A stretch of DNA of 64,000 nt from Jeotgalibaca ciconiae (GTDB taxonomy: Bacteria; Bacillota; Bacilli; Lactobacillales; Aerococcaceae). Positions within the stretch are counted from its first letter, which is position 1. Each line of letters begins with the position of its first letter. Below, one piece after another: positions 45,864 to 56,246 of the stretch. The notes beneath the pieces were generated by a model. That model had not been told where the DNA came from. It saw only the letters and a program-made list of their open reading frames with translations, and searched no databases. The position numbers and the translations under genes are program-made. The DNA lies in the NCBI RefSeq assembly GCF_003955755.1, contig NZ_CP034465.1:2288001-2352000 (forward strand), read 5' to 3'.

Positions 45864-47114
45864 ATGGAACTGGAATTCGATTCAATTATGAGCGGTGGAG
45901 CAAAAGTAAAAGTTATTGGTGTAGGGGGAGCAGGCGGTAACGCGGTTAACCGTATGATTGCAGATGATGTAAAAGGTGTAGAATTCATCGTTGCAAATAC
46001 AGATACTCAAGCTTTAAACGCTTCAAAAGCAGAAGTGAAAATTCAATTAGGACCTAAATTGACAAAAGGATTGGGAGCAGGCTCTATTCCTGACGTTGGA
46101 CGAAAAGCTGCTGAAGAAAGCGAACCTCAATTAGCGGAAGCTTTAGCAGGCGCGGATATGATTTTCGTTACATGTGGAATGGGGGGCGGTACTGGTACAG
46201 GTGCAGCTCCAATCGTTGCAAAAATTGCAAAAGATCAAGGCGCGCTAACAGTTGGCGTGGTTACACGTCCATTTAGTTTTGAAGGTCCAAAAAGAGGACG
46301 CTACGCAGCGGAAGGTATTGCTGAATTAAAACAAAACGTTGATACATTAGTTATTATTTCTAATAATCGACTATTAGAAATTGTTGATAAAAAGACTCCT
46401 ATGTTAGAAGCTTTTAACGAAGCAGACAACGTACTGCGTCAAGGGGTACAAGGTATTTCAGACTTGATTACATCACCTGGATACGTAAACTTAGACTTTG
46501 CTGACGTAAATACAGTAATGAAAGACCAAGGTTCTGCTTTAATGGGAATTGGTGTTGCATCAGGTGAAAATCGTACTGCAGAAGCAACGAAAAAAGCTAT
46601 TTCTTCTCCATTGCTGGAAGTTTCCATCGATGGCGCAGAACAAATTCTATTAAATATCACTGGTGGATCAGACTTGACCTTGTTTGAAGCACAAGATGCA
46701 AGTGACATTGTTGCACAAGCATCAACTTCTGAAGTGAACATTATCTTCGGTACTTCTATTAACGAAAGCTTAGGAGATGAAGTAGTCGTAACTGTTATCG
46801 CTACAGGGATCGATTCAGAAAAACGTAAAGAAGAAAAAAAGTCTAATGCGCGTGGAGGGAGCCCTTTTAAAGGTCGTAAAGAAGTAACTTCAAACCCGAC
46901 ACCCAGCTATCAAGAGCCAGCAGTAAATGAAAAAGAAGCACAACCCGAAAAAGATTTGTTCGGAGACTGGGACATTCGCAGAGATTCTACTGCAAGAGAG
47001 AACACACCGGAATCTCAAAAAGAAAACTATCCTCGTTTCCAACAAAACGAAGATGCTTCTGACGATGATGACCAATTAGAAACACCGCCATTTTTCCGTA
47101 AGAGACGTAGATAA
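45864..47114 (+). CDS. ftsZ: Cell division protein FtsZ
   Basis: The 416-residue tubulin homologue forms the division ring. GTP-binding signature [12 protein letters not shown] near residue 105-116, N-terminal [16 protein letters not shown]7 catalytic-loop [10 protein letters not shown] polar linker (about 320-400) is followed by the conserved C-terminal peptide [15 protein letters not shown] that binds FtsA and SepF. AGGAGG precedes the start. The downstream gene starts 2 bp after the stop. Confidence 0.99.
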   Translation: MELEFDSIMSGGAKVKVIGVGGAGGNAVNRMIADDVKGVEFIVANTDTQALNASKAEVKIQLGPKLTKGLGAGSIPDVGRKAAEESEPQLAEALAGADMIFVTCGMGGGTGTGAAPIVAKIAKDQGALTVGVVTRPFSFEGPKRGRYAAEGIAELKQNVDTLVIISNNRLLEIVDKKTPMLEAFNEADNVLRQGVQGISDLITSPGYVNLDFADVNTVMKDQGSALMGIGVASGENRTAEATKKAISSPLLEVSIDGAEQILLNITGGSDLTLFEAQDASDIVAQASTSEVNIIFGTSINESLGDEVVVTVIATGIDSEKRKEEKKSNARGGSPFKGRKEVTSNPTPSYQEPAVNEKEAQPEKDLFGDWDIRRDSTARENTPESQKENYPRFQQNEDASDDDDQLETPPFFRKRRR

Positions 47115-47116
47115 AA

Positions 47117-47791
47117 ATGACAATTATTTCAAACTGTCAGAAAATTGAATCTCAGATTAAGGATAATTTAACTGCTGCTAATCGTAATTCCGAGGAACTA
47201 AACTGTGTTGCTGTAACGAAACAAAGAACGATAGAGGAAATGGACGCATTGTATAGATACGGCCATCGTCACTTCGGTGAAAACCGACCAGAAGGCCTGT
47301 TAGAAAAACAAGCGGTCTTTTCTCAATCGGATATAAAATGGCACTACATTGGTTCTCTACAGACTAGAAAAGTTAAACAAATAATTAATAAAATTGATTA
47401 TCTTCATTCGTTGGATCGAGAATCTTTGGCAAAAGAAATAGACAAAAGAGCTGAAAAACCAGTTGCTTGTTTTGTACAGGTAAATGTATCAGGAGAGACT
47501 TCGAAGCATGGAGTTTCTCCTTCCGATTTGGAAAAATTTATTGAACAGCTCTCCGTATATCCTAATGTATTGATTATTGGTTTGATGACAATGGCGCCAA
47601 TTGAAGCAACTGAGGGAGAATTGCATGGTTATTTCAAAAAGCTCAAAGATTTGCAAGAGAAGATTGCTGAGAAGCGATGGGCATATGCTCCTTGCACTGA
47701 AACAAGTATGGGAATGAGTGGCGATTATCCGTATGCGATTCAGGAAGGTGCTACTTTTATTCGGATTGGGTCAGCCTTTTTTAGCGAATAA
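47117..47791 (+). CDS. YggS family pyridoxal phosphate homeostasis protein
   Basis: The 224-residue fold-type III PLP-binding protein has no known enzymatic activity and buffers PLP. It shows LNCVAVTKQRTIEEMDALY (PLP lysine region), GHRHFGENRPEGLLEK, WHYIGSLQTRKVKQI, FVQVNVSGETSKHGV and the phosphate-binding TSMGMSGDYPYAIQEGATFIRIGSAFF. In Firmicutes dcw clusters the gene is ylmE, lying before sepF. Start ATG 47117 is close to the ftsZ stop. Confidence 0.95.
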   Translation: MTIISNCQKIESQIKDNLTAANRNSEELNCVAVTKQRTIEEMDALYRYGHRHFGENRPEGLLEKQAVFSQSDIKWHYIGSLQTRKVKQIINKIDYLHSLDRESLAKEIDKRAEKPVACFVQVNVSGETSKHGVSPSDLEKFIEQLSVYPNVLIIGLMTMAPIEATEGELHGYFKKLKDLQEKIAEKRWAYAPCTETSMGMSGDYPYAIQEGATFIRIGSAFFSE

Positions 47792-47821
47792 TGGTTATCA
47801 ATAAAGAAGTGAGGGAATAAC

Positions 47822-48274
47822 TTGAGTCTAAAAGATATGATTAGAAATTTTTTTGGATTGGATGATGAATCTCAAGACTGGGACGAACAGAGTCAGCTTG
47901 AGGAGAATGAGCATATTCCTAGTGAGTATGTTTCGCGTAGCTCTGTTCCAACACAAAATTTAAAATCGAAGGTTATCCCCATGAATCAGCGTAATCCGAT
48001 GCAAAAAGCGAGCATCCATGTAATTGAGCCGAGAGTCTTTACAGAATCTGAACGAATTGCCGATTATCTCATGGGAAAAGGCTCTGTTCTTTTAAACTTT
48101 AAGAGGATGGAAAAAGATCAAGCAACAAAAGTAATTGATTTTATTGCGGGCACTGTATATGCCATTAATGGGGACATTCAGCAAGTTGGTGAAGGCATTT
48201 TCCTGTGCACACCTGCAAACTTTGAGATTGCTAGTAGAGAATCCGAAAATGAAAGTTCTGAATACTACTTTTAA
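47822..48274 (+). CDS. sepF: Cell division protein SepF
   Basis: The 150-residue protein has an N-terminal amphipathic membrane-binding helix (MSLKDMIRNFFGLD), an acidic linker and a C-terminal SepF core (IHVIEPRVFTESERIADYLMGKGSVLLNFKRMEKDQATKVIDFIAGTVYAI). SepF aligns FtsZ filaments and anchors the Z-ring. TTG start at 47822 with GAAGTGAGGG upstream. Confidence 0.95.
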   Translation: MSLKDMIRNFFGLDDESQDWDEQSQLEENEHIPSEYVSRSSVPTQNLKSKVIPMNQRNPMQKASIHVIEPRVFTESERIADYLMGKGSVLLNFKRMEKDQATKVIDFIAGTVYAINGDIQQVGEGIFLCTPANFEIASRESENESSEYYF

Positions 48275-48320
48275 CGCGAACAGACACTTGTGCTTTGCTT
48301 TGAAGGGAAAGGAGAATTGA

Positions 48321-48614
48321 ATGGCAAGAATCATTATCTGGCTCATATACGCTGTGCCAAAGATTATTAATGCTTATACAGCTATTCTGGCCATCTACGC
48401 ACTAATGACTTGGCTGCCAAATGCTTTGTCATCAAAATTTGGACAGCTTATCAGGAAGCTAGTAGAACCTTATTTAAGTATTTTTTACCGTCTGATACCA
48501 TCAGTCGGTATGGTAAGTTTTAGTGTCCTTTTTGCAATTCTATTCTTACGCTTAGTAGAATATGGGGCACATGTTGTTTTAGTATTCCTTCTTCGATTAG
48601 TTACACAATTCTAA
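48321..48614 (+). CDS. YggT family membrane protein (YlmG)
   Basis: The 97-residue protein has two membrane segments (about residues 12-32 and 63-90) and the conserved YggT pattern of a W-L-P-N segment (LMTWLPNAL) and VEPYLSIFYRLIPSVGM. Family members sit between sepF and ylmH in Firmicutes and are linked to division or membrane organisation; mechanism unknown. GGGAAAGGAG precedes ATG 48321. Confidence 0.93.
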   Translation: MARIIIWLIYAVPKIINAYTAILAIYALMTWLPNALSSKFGQLIRKLVEPYLSIFYRLIPSVGMVSFSVLFAILFLRLVEYGAHVVLVFLLRLVTQF

Positions 48615-48630
48615 AAGGGAGGATTTACAA

Positions 48631-49410
48631 ATGGAACAGGTATATCAACATTTTCGAAAAGAAGAACAAGTTTTTATTGATATGGTTGAATCTTGGATAA
48701 TACAAGTACAAGGACAATATTCTCCTTATTTGACAGAATTTTTAGATCCGAGACAACAATATATCGTTGAAATGTTAGTTGGTAAAAAAGGAGAAGTTCG
48801 TGTTTCTTTTTTTGGCGGCTATGAAGCTGCCGAGCGAAAACGTGCGTTGCTGTATCCAGAGTATTTTGAGCCTCAACAGGAAGATTATGAATTACAATTA
48901 TTTGAAATTCAATACCCAGTTAAATTTACTCAACTCTCTCATGGGAAAATACTAGGTACATTGATTGGTTCAGGAATAAAAAGAGAGATGTTCGGCGATA
49001 TTATGTCAGATGGGCAGAGATGGCAATTCTTTACAGCAGAAAATGTTAGCAATTTTGTGAAATTGCAGTTGAGCCGAATTGGTAATGTTTCTGTTCGTTT
49101 AGAAGAACGAGATTATCTTGATTTAATCCAGCCAATTGATGACTGGACGATCGAACAGGATACGGTAACTTCTTTACGGATTGATACAATTATATCTTCC
49201 GTCTATAATGTTTCACGCCAGCGAGCAAAAGAGCTCATCATAGCTGGCAAAGTTAAATTAAATTGGGCGCTGTATGACCGTCCTGATTTTGAGTTAGGAA
49301 TTTTTGATATTATTTCTATTCGAGGATATGGAAGAATTCAGATTCGAGAAATACAAGGGAAGTCAAAAAAAGACAAGTGGCGAATAGAAATAGGCGTTCT
49401 TCGTAAGTAA
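48631..49410 (+). CDS. ylmH: S4-domain RNA-binding protein YlmH
   Basis: The 259-residue protein has an N-terminal YlmH-type domain (QHFRKEEQVFIDMVESWI, then FFGGYEAAERKRALLYPEY), a central IKREMFGDIMSDGQRWQFF block, and a C-terminal S4 RNA-binding fold (LRIDTIISSVYNVSRQRAKELIIAGKVKLNWA) at about residues 185-245. YlmH has been tied to ribosome rescue in related bacteria. GGGAGG lies upstream. It is followed by divIVA. Confidence 0.95.
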   Translation: MEQVYQHFRKEEQVFIDMVESWIIQVQGQYSPYLTEFLDPRQQYIVEMLVGKKGEVRVSFFGGYEAAERKRALLYPEYFEPQQEDYELQLFEIQYPVKFTQLSHGKILGTLIGSGIKREMFGDIMSDGQRWQFFTAENVSNFVKLQLSRIGNVSVRLEERDYLDLIQPIDDWTIEQDTVTSLRIDTIISSVYNVSRQRAKELIIAGKVKLNWALYDRPDFELGIFDIISIRGYGRIQIREIQGKSKKDKWRIEIGVLRK

Positions 49411-49435
49411 TTTGAGTTGAAAGGGATGATGATAA

Positions 49436-50089
49436 ATGGCGTTAACACCATTGGATATTCAGCATAAAGAGTTCACACCAAAATTTAAAGGCTATGATAA
49501 AGATGAAGTAGATGATTTTCTTGATCTTTTAAAGAAAGATTACGAGCAAATTATTAAAGAGCATAAAGATTCAGAAAAACAATTGAGATTTGCGGAAGAG
49601 AAAATTGAACATTTCCAAAATCTACAAGATGCTCTTAATAAATCGATCGTCGTAGCACAAGATGCGGCTGATCGTCTGAAAGAGAATGCTCGTAAAGAAG
49701 CAGAAATTATCCTCTTTGAAGCAGAAAAAAGTGCGGACCGTTTATTAAAAGAAGCAGCCGATAAAGCGACTCAAATTAATCAAGAAACAGATAGTGTTCG
49801 CAGAGAAAGTCGCAATTTTAGACAAAAACTACAGTTACTTGTAGAATCACAATTAAATCTTATTCAAAATGAAGAATGGGATGTATTGTTGAACACAGCA
49901 CCTGAAAAAGAAATTAAGACTCCTACGCTTGATGAAGTGTTGATGAATCGTTCTCGTAAAGTAGATGATTTGATTGAAGGGACTGGATTTAACGATACAG
50001 TTCATATAGTTACTGAGAATGAAGAGCTAGAGGAAGAAACTGAAGGCGGCCAAGTGGAAGCTATTGATATTTTAGTTGGAAACAAGTAA
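49436..50089 (+). CDS. divIVA: Cell division protein DivIVA
   Basis: The 217-residue coiled-coil scaffold senses negative membrane curvature at poles and septa. The N-terminal membrane-binding domain LTPLDIQHKEFTPKFKGYDKDEVDDFLDLL is diagnostic. Long coiled coils cover about residues 35-150, and an acidic C-terminal tail follows (ENEELEEETEGGQVEAID). AAAGGGATG precedes the start. It is the last gene before the ileS leader. Confidence 0.97.
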   Translation: MALTPLDIQHKEFTPKFKGYDKDEVDDFLDLLKKDYEQIIKEHKDSEKQLRFAEEKIEHFQNLQDALNKSIVVAQDAADRLKENARKEAEIILFEAEKSADRLLKEAADKATQINQETDSVRRESRNFRQKLQLLVESQLNLIQNEEWDVLLNTAPEKEIKTPTLDEVLMNRSRKVDDLIEGTGFNDTVHIVTENEELEEETEGGQVEAIDILVGNK

Positions 50090-50100
50090 AATTAAACTAA

Positions 50101-50130
50101 TTGATGATTGGAACACCCAAAGATTAGATA
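50101..50130 (+). promoter_or_regulatory. Possible promoter of the ileS leader
   Basis: TTGATG (50101-50106), 18 bp, TAGATA (50125-50130). It is a weak consensus placed just after divIVA, in the right place to start the T-box transcript. Confidence 0.4.
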
Positions 50131-50136
50131 CTTATC

Positions 50137-50358
50137 AGCGAATTGACAGATGGTGAGAGGTCAATAGTCCCTATAATCAGCGGATCATCCATGAAATATT
50201 TACTGAACTTTTATAGAGTTATCACTATAAATCACTAAGTATAATCGCCTGAACAGCGTTACCAGTTTCTAGAGAAAGCTATTATTATTATTTTTAATGC
50301 TTTGAACTTGGGTGGTACCACGAAGACTTCGTCCCTTTTGAGGACGGGGTCTTTTTCT
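50137..50358 (+). promoter_or_regulatory. T-box riboswitch of ileS
   Basis: The conserved antiterminator sequence AACTTGGGTGGTACCACG (50305-50322) precedes a terminator AAGACTTCGTCC / GGACGGGGTCTT with TTTTC (50323-50357). Binding of uncharged tRNA-Ile should favour the antiterminator and allow ileS expression. The stem I specifier region must lie within 50140-50280; several ATC/ATA/ATT triplets occur (for example in CCCTATAATCAGCGG) and I cannot decide which is the specifier. Confidence 0.9.
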
Positions 50359-50417
50359 TTTTGGAGAAAGACTGTTGTTGGCAAAGAAATTTATGTAAAA
50401 ATGGAGGAATATATTTC

Positions 50418-53177
50418 ATGAAAATGAAAGATACTTTGCTATTAGGAAAAACAAAATTTCCTATGAAAGCAAATTTACCAGTACGTGAACAAGAACGTGA
50501 AAAAGACTGGGAAGAAAATCGTGTATATGAAAAAAGACAAGAAAAGAATGCGGGCAAGCCAACTTTTGTGCTGCATGATGGCCCACCTTATGCAAATGGA
50601 GCAGTTCACATGGGACATGCTCTAAATAAAATCAGTAAAGATTTTATCGTTCGCTCAAAATCTATGTCGGGATACCGTGCTCCTTATGTTCCTGGCTGGG
50701 ATACGCATGGTTTGCCAATCGAACAAGCATTGACGAATACAGGTGTGAATCGCAAGCAAATGAGTTTAGCAGAATTCCGTAAACTTTGTGAAGACTATGC
50801 TTGGAAGCAAATTGATGGGCAGCGTACTGTCTTTAAACGTTTAGGAGTGAATGGCGAATGGGATAATCCTTATGTAACCCTGACTCCGGAGTACGAAGAA
50901 GGAGAAATTCGTGTATTTGGTAAAATGGCCGAGAAAGGCTATATTTATAAAGGATTAAAACCAATTTATTGGTCTCCTTCCAGTGAGTCTTCTTTAGCGG
51001 AGGCTGAAATTGAATACAAGGATGTCAAGTCGCCTTCTATTTACGTGGCATTCCCGGTAAAAGATGGAAAAGGCTTATTAGATACAGATACTTCTTTTGT
51101 AATCTGGACTACTACACCGTGGACATTGCCTGCAAACTTAGGGATTACCGTTCATGCTGACTTTAATTATTCACAAATCGAAGCGGATGGACGCAAGTTT
51201 GTTGTCGCAACTGATTTATTAGAAACCGTTCAAAATGAGATTGGATGGGAAAATGTTTCTGTCTTGAAAGAATTAAAAGGTTCTGATATGGAGTATATGA
51301 CAGCACAACATCCGTTCTATGATCGTGAGTCATTGTTAATGGTCGGTGACCATGTAACTTTAGAAGCAGGTACTGGACTGGTACATACAGCACCAGGACA
51401 TGGGGATGACGATTACATCATTGGTAAGAAATATGGTTTGGATGTACTGTCTCCTGTAGATGATCGTGGTTGCTATACAGCGGAAGCGCCAGGTTTTGAA
51501 GGTGTTTTTTATGATAAAGCGAACAAAATGATTACAGAACTATTGGAAGAAAAAGGCCAATTATTGAAGTTGGACTTCTTTGAACATAGTTATCCGCATG
51601 ATTGGCGTACAAAGAAACCAGTTATTTTCCGTGCTACTCCACAATGGTTTGCATCCATTGAAAAATTCCGTCAAGATATTTTAGACGAAATTGAAAAAGT
51701 TGATTGGATTCATCCATCTGGAAAAGTTCGTATCTATAATATGATCCGCGATCGCGGTGACTGGGTAATTTCTCGTCAAAGAGTATGGGGAGTTCCATTG
51801 CCAATTTTCTATGCTGAAAATGGTGATTCAATTATTACTCCTGAAACAATTGATCATGTTGCGAATTTAATTGGAAAATATGGTTCAAATATTTGGTTTG
51901 AACGTGATGCAAAAGAATTGTTGCCAGAAGGATTTACACATCCAGGCAGTCCAAATGGGGTATTTACGAAAGAAACAGACATTATGGATGTTTGGTTCGA
52001 CTCTGGTTCTTCTCATGAATCAGTCTTACGTTCAAGAGAAAATCTAACATTCCCAGCAGATATGTATTTAGAAGGATCTGATCAGTATCGTGGTTGGTTT
52101 AATTCAAGTTTAACGACAAGTGTAGCAATTAATGGAGAGGCTCCTTATAAGAGTGTTCTATCGCAAGGATTCGTGTTGGACGGAGAAGGCCGCAAGATGA
52201 GTAAGTCGCTGGGAAATACCATCCTTCCAGAAAAAGTAGTTAAAAACATGGGAGCAGATATTATTCGTCTATGGGTATCTAGTGTGGATTATGAATCAGA
52301 TGTCCGTGTAAGTGACGAAATCTTGAAGCAAGTATCTGAAACTTACCGTAAGATCCGCAATACAATGCGCTTCTTAATTGGTAACACAGAAGATTTTGAT
52401 CCATCTGTGAATCGAGTTGCCTATGATCAACTACGTTCAGTAGATAAATTTATGATGATTCGTTTGAACCAAGTAGTTGAAACCTGTTTGAAAGCATACG
52501 AAGAGTATAGTTTTTCTACTATTTACCAAACGATTATGAATTTCTGTACAGTCGAATTATCTTCTTTCTATTTAGATTTTGCGAAAGATGTTGTTTACAT
52601 TGAGCGTGAAGATGATGCAGCAAGAAGATCCATGCAAACGGTATTCTATGATGCAGTGTTGAACATTACAAAACTATTAACACCAATCATTCCTCATACA
52701 ACGGAAGAAATTTGGGCTTATTTAAAAGAAGAAGAGGAGTATGCTCAATTAGCTGATTTACCGCAAGCAGTCTTTGAAGCTGATAAAGACGAAGTTTTAA
52801 AACAATGGAATACATTTATGTCCTTGCGCCATAAAATTTTGAAAGCATTGGAAGAAGCTCGTAATGAAAAAGTGATTGGTAAATCATTTGAAGCTCATCT
52901 TCATTTATATGTTTCAAAAGAAGTAAAAGAGTTGTTTGAATCAATTGATACAGAATTGTCACAACTATTTATCGTATCGCAATTAGATCTTCATGAAGAA
53001 GAAAATCTAGAAGACGGTATTCGTGTAGTCGTAGAGCACGCTCATGGTGAGACTTGTGAGAGATGTCGCGCAATTAAAGCTGAAGTGGGCACAATTGAAG
53101 ACGCACCGACCCTATGTGAACGTTGTGCAGATATTGTTCGAAGCGAATTTCCAGAAGCTTTAGTCGAAGAAGAATGA
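50418..53177 (+). CDS. ileS: Isoleucyl-tRNA synthetase
   Basis: The enzyme has about 919 residues and charges tRNA-Ile. The class I HIGH-type motif is in [15 protein letters not shown] and the KMSKS loop is [10 protein letters not shown]. The editing CP1 domain spans about 180-400 with [13 protein letters not shown]. The anticodon-binding domain follows, and a C-terminal zinc knuckle has CERC and CERC pairs separated by the [15 protein letters not shown] segment. ATG 50418 is chosen because TGGAGGA lies 9 nt upstream; the frame is open to 50361, inside the T-box terminator. It is controlled by the T-box leader. Confidence 0.98.
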   Translation: MKMKDTLLLGKTKFPMKANLPVREQEREKDWEENRVYEKRQEKNAGKPTFVLHDGPPYANGAVHMGHALNKISKDFIVRSKSMSGYRAPYVPGWDTHGLPIEQALTNTGVNRKQMSLAEFRKLCEDYAWKQIDGQRTVFKRLGVNGEWDNPYVTLTPEYEEGEIRVFGKMAEKGYIYKGLKPIYWSPSSESSLAEAEIEYKDVKSPSIYVAFPVKDGKGLLDTDTSFVIWTTTPWTLPANLGITVHADFNYSQIEADGRKFVVATDLLETVQNEIGWENVSVLKELKGSDMEYMTAQHPFYDRESLLMVGDHVTLEAGTGLVHTAPGHGDDDYIIGKKYGLDVLSPVDDRGCYTAEAPGFEGVFYDKANKMITELLEEKGQLLKLDFFEHSYPHDWRTKKPVIFRATPQWFASIEKFRQDILDEIEKVDWIHPSGKVRIYNMIRDRGDWVISRQRVWGVPLPIFYAENGDSIITPETIDHVANLIGKYGSNIWFERDAKELLPEGFTHPGSPNGVFTKETDIMDVWFDSGSSHESVLRSRENLTFPADMYLEGSDQYRGWFNSSLTTSVAINGEAPYKSVLSQGFVLDGEGRKMSKSLGNTILPEKVVKNMGADIIRLWVSSVDYESDVRVSDEILKQVSETYRKIRNTMRFLIGNTEDFDPSVNRVAYDQLRSVDKFMMIRLNQVVETCLKAYEEYSFSTIYQTIMNFCTVELSSFYLDFAKDVVYIEREDDAARRSMQTVFYDAVLNITKLLTPIIPHTTEEIWAYLKEEEEYAQLADLPQAVFEADKDEVLKQWNTFMSLRHKILKALEEARNEKVIGKSFEAHLHLYVSKEVKELFESIDTELSQLFIVSQLDLHEEENLEDGIRVVVEHAHGETCERCRAIKAEVGTIEDAPTLCERCADIVRSEFPEALVEEE

Positions 53178-53188
53178 AAGTAAGTAAG

Positions 53189-53218
53189 GGATAAGGGGAA
53201 ACTCTTATCCTTTTTTTT
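53189..53218 (+). terminator. Terminator of ileS
   Basis: GGATAAG / CTTATCC is followed by eight T. Confidence 0.9.
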
Positions 53219-53267
53219 ACCCAAAAAATCCAATCTGTATTTTTTTGTAACCGTTTTTAGAAAAAAC

Positions 53268-53296
53268 TTGCATTTTATAAGGAACTTCATTATACT
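53268..53296 (+). promoter_or_regulatory. Promoter of the cold-shock gene
   Basis: -35 TTGCAT (53268-53273), 17 bp, -10 TATACT (53291-53296). The leader is roughly 70 nt. Confidence 0.65.
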
Positions 53297-53372
53297 TAAA
53301 GAAGTAATTTGAAAATATAAAAGTTTTTTATATGACAAATTATTAGTAAAATTTTGGAGGTACTGTATTAGT

Positions 53373-53573
53373 ATGGAACAAGGTAAAGTAAAATGGTTTA
53401 ACGGCGAAAAAGGATTTGGTTTTATCGAAGTTGAAGGTGGAGACGATGTATTCGTACACTTCTCAGCTATTCAAGGCGACGGCTTTAAAACATTAGAAGA
53501 AGGGCAAGACGTGGAATTCGACATTGTTGAAGGAAACCGTGGACCTCAAGCAGCTAATGTTGTAAAATTATAA
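53373..53573 (+). CDS. Cold-shock protein (CspA family)
   Basis: The 66-residue single cold-shock domain binds single-stranded RNA and DNA. RNP1 is KGFGFIEV and RNP2 is VFVHFSAIQ. The rest is [13 protein letters not shown] and a C-terminal [15 protein letters not shown] precedes the start. It is a monocistronic unit between two terminators. Which csp paralogue it is cannot be decided. Confidence 0.97.
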   Translation: MEQGKVKWFNGEKGFGFIEVEGGDDVFVHFSAIQGDGFKTLEEGQDVEFDIVEGNRGPQAANVVKL

Positions 53574-53612
53574 TCGTTAAAATTATTAATTACTTCATAA
53601 ACTAAAAAATCC

Positions 53613-53647
53613 AAAGCACAGTGATCTTACCGATCATTGTGCTTTTT
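53613..53647 (+). terminator. Terminator of the cold-shock gene
   Basis: AAAGCACAGTGATC / GATCATTGTGCTTT with a short loop is followed by TT and A-rich sequence. Confidence 0.85.
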
Positions 53648-53662
53648 AAAATTTATTGCATA

Positions 53663-53699
53663 AAAAAGGGCTGAGAGACATTTCTCTCTAGCCCTTTTG
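53663..53699 (-). terminator. Terminator of the glsB-like gene
   Basis: GGGCTGAGAGA / TCTCTCTAGCCC (one bulge) is flanked by A6 on the left, which is a T-tract on the minus strand, and by T4 on the right. Confidence 0.8.
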
Positions 53700-53721
53700 T
53701 CAGCTCTGTACAAAATGATTA

Positions 53722-53973
53722 TTATCGCTTATTCATTCTTCCTAATATTAATGAAACAATGAATATAAGAACTACAGCACCAATTAAAGCTGGAACAATA
53801 AAGAATCCACCTATTTCAGGTCCCCATTCTCCTAAAATCATCGTACCAAGCCAAGATCCGAGGAATCCAGCAATAATATTACCGATAATACCACCTGGTA
53901 TATCTCTACCCATAATTGCACCTGCGATTGCCCCAAGTACTCCTCCGACAATCAATGTCCAAATTAATCCCAT
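53722..53973 (-). CDS. GlsB/YeaQ/YmgE family stress-response membrane protein
   Basis: The 83-residue glycine-rich protein has three short hydrophobic segments: LIWTLIVGGVLGAIAGAIMG, GIIGNIIAGFLGSWLGTMIL and FFIVPALIGAVVLIFIVSLIL. The pattern matches the transglycosylase-associated / GlsB family seen with general-stress genes in enterococci. GGAGG precedes the start. A promoter and a 22-bp palindrome lie upstream. Function is not defined. Confidence 0.88.
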   Translation of the reverse strand: MGLIWTLIVGGVLGAIAGAIMGRDIPGGIIGNIIAGFLGSWLGTMILGEWGPEIGGFFIVPALIGAVVLIFIVSLILGRMNKR

Positions 53974-54000
53974 TTTTGTTTCCTCCTTTTGGTAAGTTAT

Positions 54001-54022
54001 TTAGATAAAAATCATTATCTAA
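54001..54022. promoter_or_regulatory. Palindromic candidate operator upstream of the glsB-like gene
   Basis: TTAGATAA and TTATCTAA are perfect 8-bp arms around a 6-nt spacer, located between the promoter and the ribosome site. It could be an operator or a leader hairpin. No known regulator is matched with confidence. Confidence 0.5.
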
Positions 54023-54031
54023 CTATAACTA

Positions 54032-54059
54032 ATTATAAAGTACTTAAGTCTTTTATCAA
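54032..54059 (-). promoter_or_regulatory. Promoter of the glsB-like gene
   Basis: On the minus strand, TTGATA (54059-54054), 16 bp, TATAAT (54037-54032). Confidence 0.65.
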
Positions 54060-54079
54060 AACGATAACACTTTTATACA

Positions 54080-54112
54080 ACAAAAGAAGCTGGAATGATC
54101 ATCCCAGCTTCT
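54080..54112 (-). terminator. Terminator of xpaC-telA
   Basis: AGAAGCTGG / CCAGCTTCT with central TGATCA, followed on the minus strand by TTTTGTTG. Confidence 0.75.
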
Positions 54113-54118
54113 AATTAA

Positions 54119-55324
54119 CTAATTATATAAATCATTCTCTTCCTTTTGTAAGTTAAGAAGATGATCACGTAACTCGTTTTCCATAGAAGAAAGCTCTGTT
54201 TCCGCTTCGCGACGCTTAATACGTCCTTCTTGTTGGATTTTAAGGGTTTCTTGAAGGGTTTCTACTAAATCTTGTTGGGTCTTTTCAAGTGTTTCAATAT
54301 CAATCACGCCACGTTCATTCTCTTTGGCTGTTTCAATAGCGGAAATTTTTAACATTTCAGAGTTTTTCAGCATCAGATCATTGGTCGTTTGCGACACTTG
54401 ACGTTGAGCAGTGACAGCATCTTTTTGACGAAGAAGTGTCATTGCAATTGCGACCTGATTTTTCCATAAAGGAATGGCAGTGTGAATGGAAGCTTGGATT
54501 TTCTCAGCTAATGCCTGATTCGTATTTTGGATCAAACGAATTTGCGGAGCTTGTTGGATCGTCATTTGTCTCGCTAGACGTAAATCATGGGTTCTTTTTT
54601 CTAAACGATCTAAGAACTGGTTCAAGTCATTAACGATTTGTACATCCATTTGGCTTTTTGATTGTTCTGCCGTTGCAATTGCAGCTGGAATTTTGCTAGT
54701 GGATAGTTCTTCCATTTTTACTTCTCCAGCAGCAATGTAAATATTTAGAGCATGGAAATAATCTTCATTTTTTTTGTAAAGTTGTTCCAACATAATATTG
54801 TCGTTCAATAAACCATTTTTTTCACGATCTAACTTCACAGCGATTTTATCAATTTGTGCGCCGATTTGTTGGTATTTCGCAGTCATTTCATAGACACTTT
54901 GTTTGATTTTCCCAAACATTTTTCTAAATATATTATTATCTTCAGCACGTAGGTCATCGGGGCTTGTCTCATTTAACTTAAACATCAACTCATTTAAGGA
55001 ATTACCGATTTCACCTGTGTCCTGATTTTGAACATGGGCAAGCATGGAGTGTGAAAAATCACCTAATTGCTTTTGAGCAGCGGCTCCGTAACTAATAATC
55101 GCCTGCATATTATTTTCATCAATTTGTTCTGCTAAAGCTACCGCTTGTTTTTTCCGGTCTTCTGGTAAACGATCTAATAATTTTTCGGTTTTACTATTTT
55201 CCTTTAATTCTGTATTTTCTACTTTGGCTGCTGGATTGGCATATGGATCAGCAAAAGGATTAGCTAGTAAATCTTCCAGTTCTTTATTTACATTTTGATC
55301 AGTTGTTTCAGGCTTATTTTCCAA
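54119..55324 (-). CDS. TelA/YaaN family toxic anion resistance protein
   Basis: The 401-residue, mostly alpha-helical, charged soluble protein belongs to the TelA (KlaA) family. Recognisable parts are the [24 protein letters not shown] block, a [29 protein letters not shown] segment and [20 protein letters not shown] / [19 protein letters not shown] near the C-terminus. The family is named for tellurite resistance but also affects envelope stress and bacteriocin sensitivity. GGAGGG precedes the start. It follows xpaC in one operon, as yaaN follows xpaC in Bacillus. Confidence 0.9.
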   Translation of the reverse strand: MENKPETTDQNVNKELEDLLANPFADPYANPAAKVENTELKENSKTEKLLDRLPEDRKKQAVALAEQIDENNMQAIISYGAAAQKQLGDFSHSMLAHVQNQDTGEIGNSLNELMFKLNETSPDDLRAEDNNIFRKMFGKIKQSVYEMTAKYQQIGAQIDKIAVKLDREKNGLLNDNIMLEQLYKKNEDYFHALNIYIAAGEVKMEELSTSKIPAAIATAEQSKSQMDVQIVNDLNQFLDRLEKRTHDLRLARQMTIQQAPQIRLIQNTNQALAEKIQASIHTAIPLWKNQVAIAMTLLRQKDAVTAQRQVSQTTNDLMLKNSEMLKISAIETAKENERGVIDIETLEKTQQDLVETLQETLKIQQEGRIKRREAETELSSMENELRDHLLNLQKEENDLYN

Positions 55325-55338
55325 TGAAATCCCTCCTA

Positions 55339-56067
55339 TTATAATTCATTTTCTGAAGGTTCTTTTACTTCAATATTCTCTTTATTATCTCTTTTCAATA
55401 CATGATTAGCAAGTTCTAACTCGATATCCATGTTGTCAATATCATTAGACATAAAATCAAGATACTCTTTCGTAATCAGCTTACACATTTCATCAATCGT
55501 AGTAGCACTATTTTCTAATGATTGATAAGTTTCTTTATTTTTGGCAATATGACCGTCGATTTCTACATATTGATCCGTAAGCTCTTTTAAGTTCGGCAGA
55601 TAAGTATAGAGAAGTTTGTTAACTTCATGCAGGCGCTCTGGTTGCTCTACAATATGCTTAAAGAAGTCCTTTAAGATATTGATGGTATTGTTTCGAGTAA
55701 CGATTGCCTTCAATTTATTCCGCGATTGAACATTTTCTTCGATTTTATAAATATCTTCTCGAGCAGAATGCATCGTATTACGAAATAAATTCATCTCGTC
55801 TTTTGATAGACCTTTCGAACGATAAAAATTTTCTTTTTGAGAAGAAACGCGTTCTAACGGTTTTCCTTTGACCGGCGTGTATTTTCCATTTTTTGTACTC
55901 CTTTTTACTTTTGAAGAGCGATAGTATAAAACAATCCCCATAATGATTGTTAAAATAAGGGAGGTAATAAGATCGAATTCAAAAATAAACAGGAATATTA
56001 CTAAGCCTATTAAACATATGACACTTGAGAAAGTATATTTCAGGATTTCTTTCGTATTATTAAACAT
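55339..56067 (-). CDS. XpaC family protein (5-bromo-4-chloroindolyl phosphate hydrolysis)
   Basis: The 242-residue protein has two hydrophobic N-terminal segments (about residues 11-28 and 32-47) followed by a basic linker and a helical cytoplasmic domain containing [20 protein letters not shown] and [22 protein letters not shown]. It matches the XpaC family. The name comes from a chromogenic-substrate phenotype; a true hydrolase activity is doubtful. AAGGAGG precedes the start. It is the first gene of the xpaC-telA pair. Confidence 0.85.
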   Translation of the reverse strand: MFNNTKEILKYTFSSVICLIGLVIFLFIFEFDLITSLILTIIMGIVLYYRSSKVKRSTKNGKYTPVKGKPLERVSSQKENFYRSKGLSKDEMNLFRNTMHSAREDIYKIEENVQSRNKLKAIVTRNNTINILKDFFKHIVEQPERLHEVNKLLYTYLPNLKELTDQYVEIDGHIAKNKETYQSLENSATTIDEMCKLITKEYLDFMSNDIDNMDIELELANHVLKRDNKENIEVKEPSENEL

Positions 56068-56181
56068 AAGTGGTCCTCCTTAGCTTCTTGCTGAAATCTT
56101 TCTTTCCTTAATTTTAGCACACATAGCTTAGAAACACCTATCGGTCAAAAGGATGATTTTTAGTCAATTTGAAATGAAATC

Positions 56182-56211
56182 TTGTATTCAGGAAAAGAAT
56201 TGGGGTATCAT
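56182..56211 (+). promoter_or_regulatory. Candidate promoter of nudF
   Basis: TTGTAT (56182-56187), 18 bp, TATCAT (56206-56211), about 35 nt before the nudF start. Confidence 0.45.
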
Positions 56212-56246
56212 AGACTTAAATGGCATGAAGAAGTGAGGATTAATAC

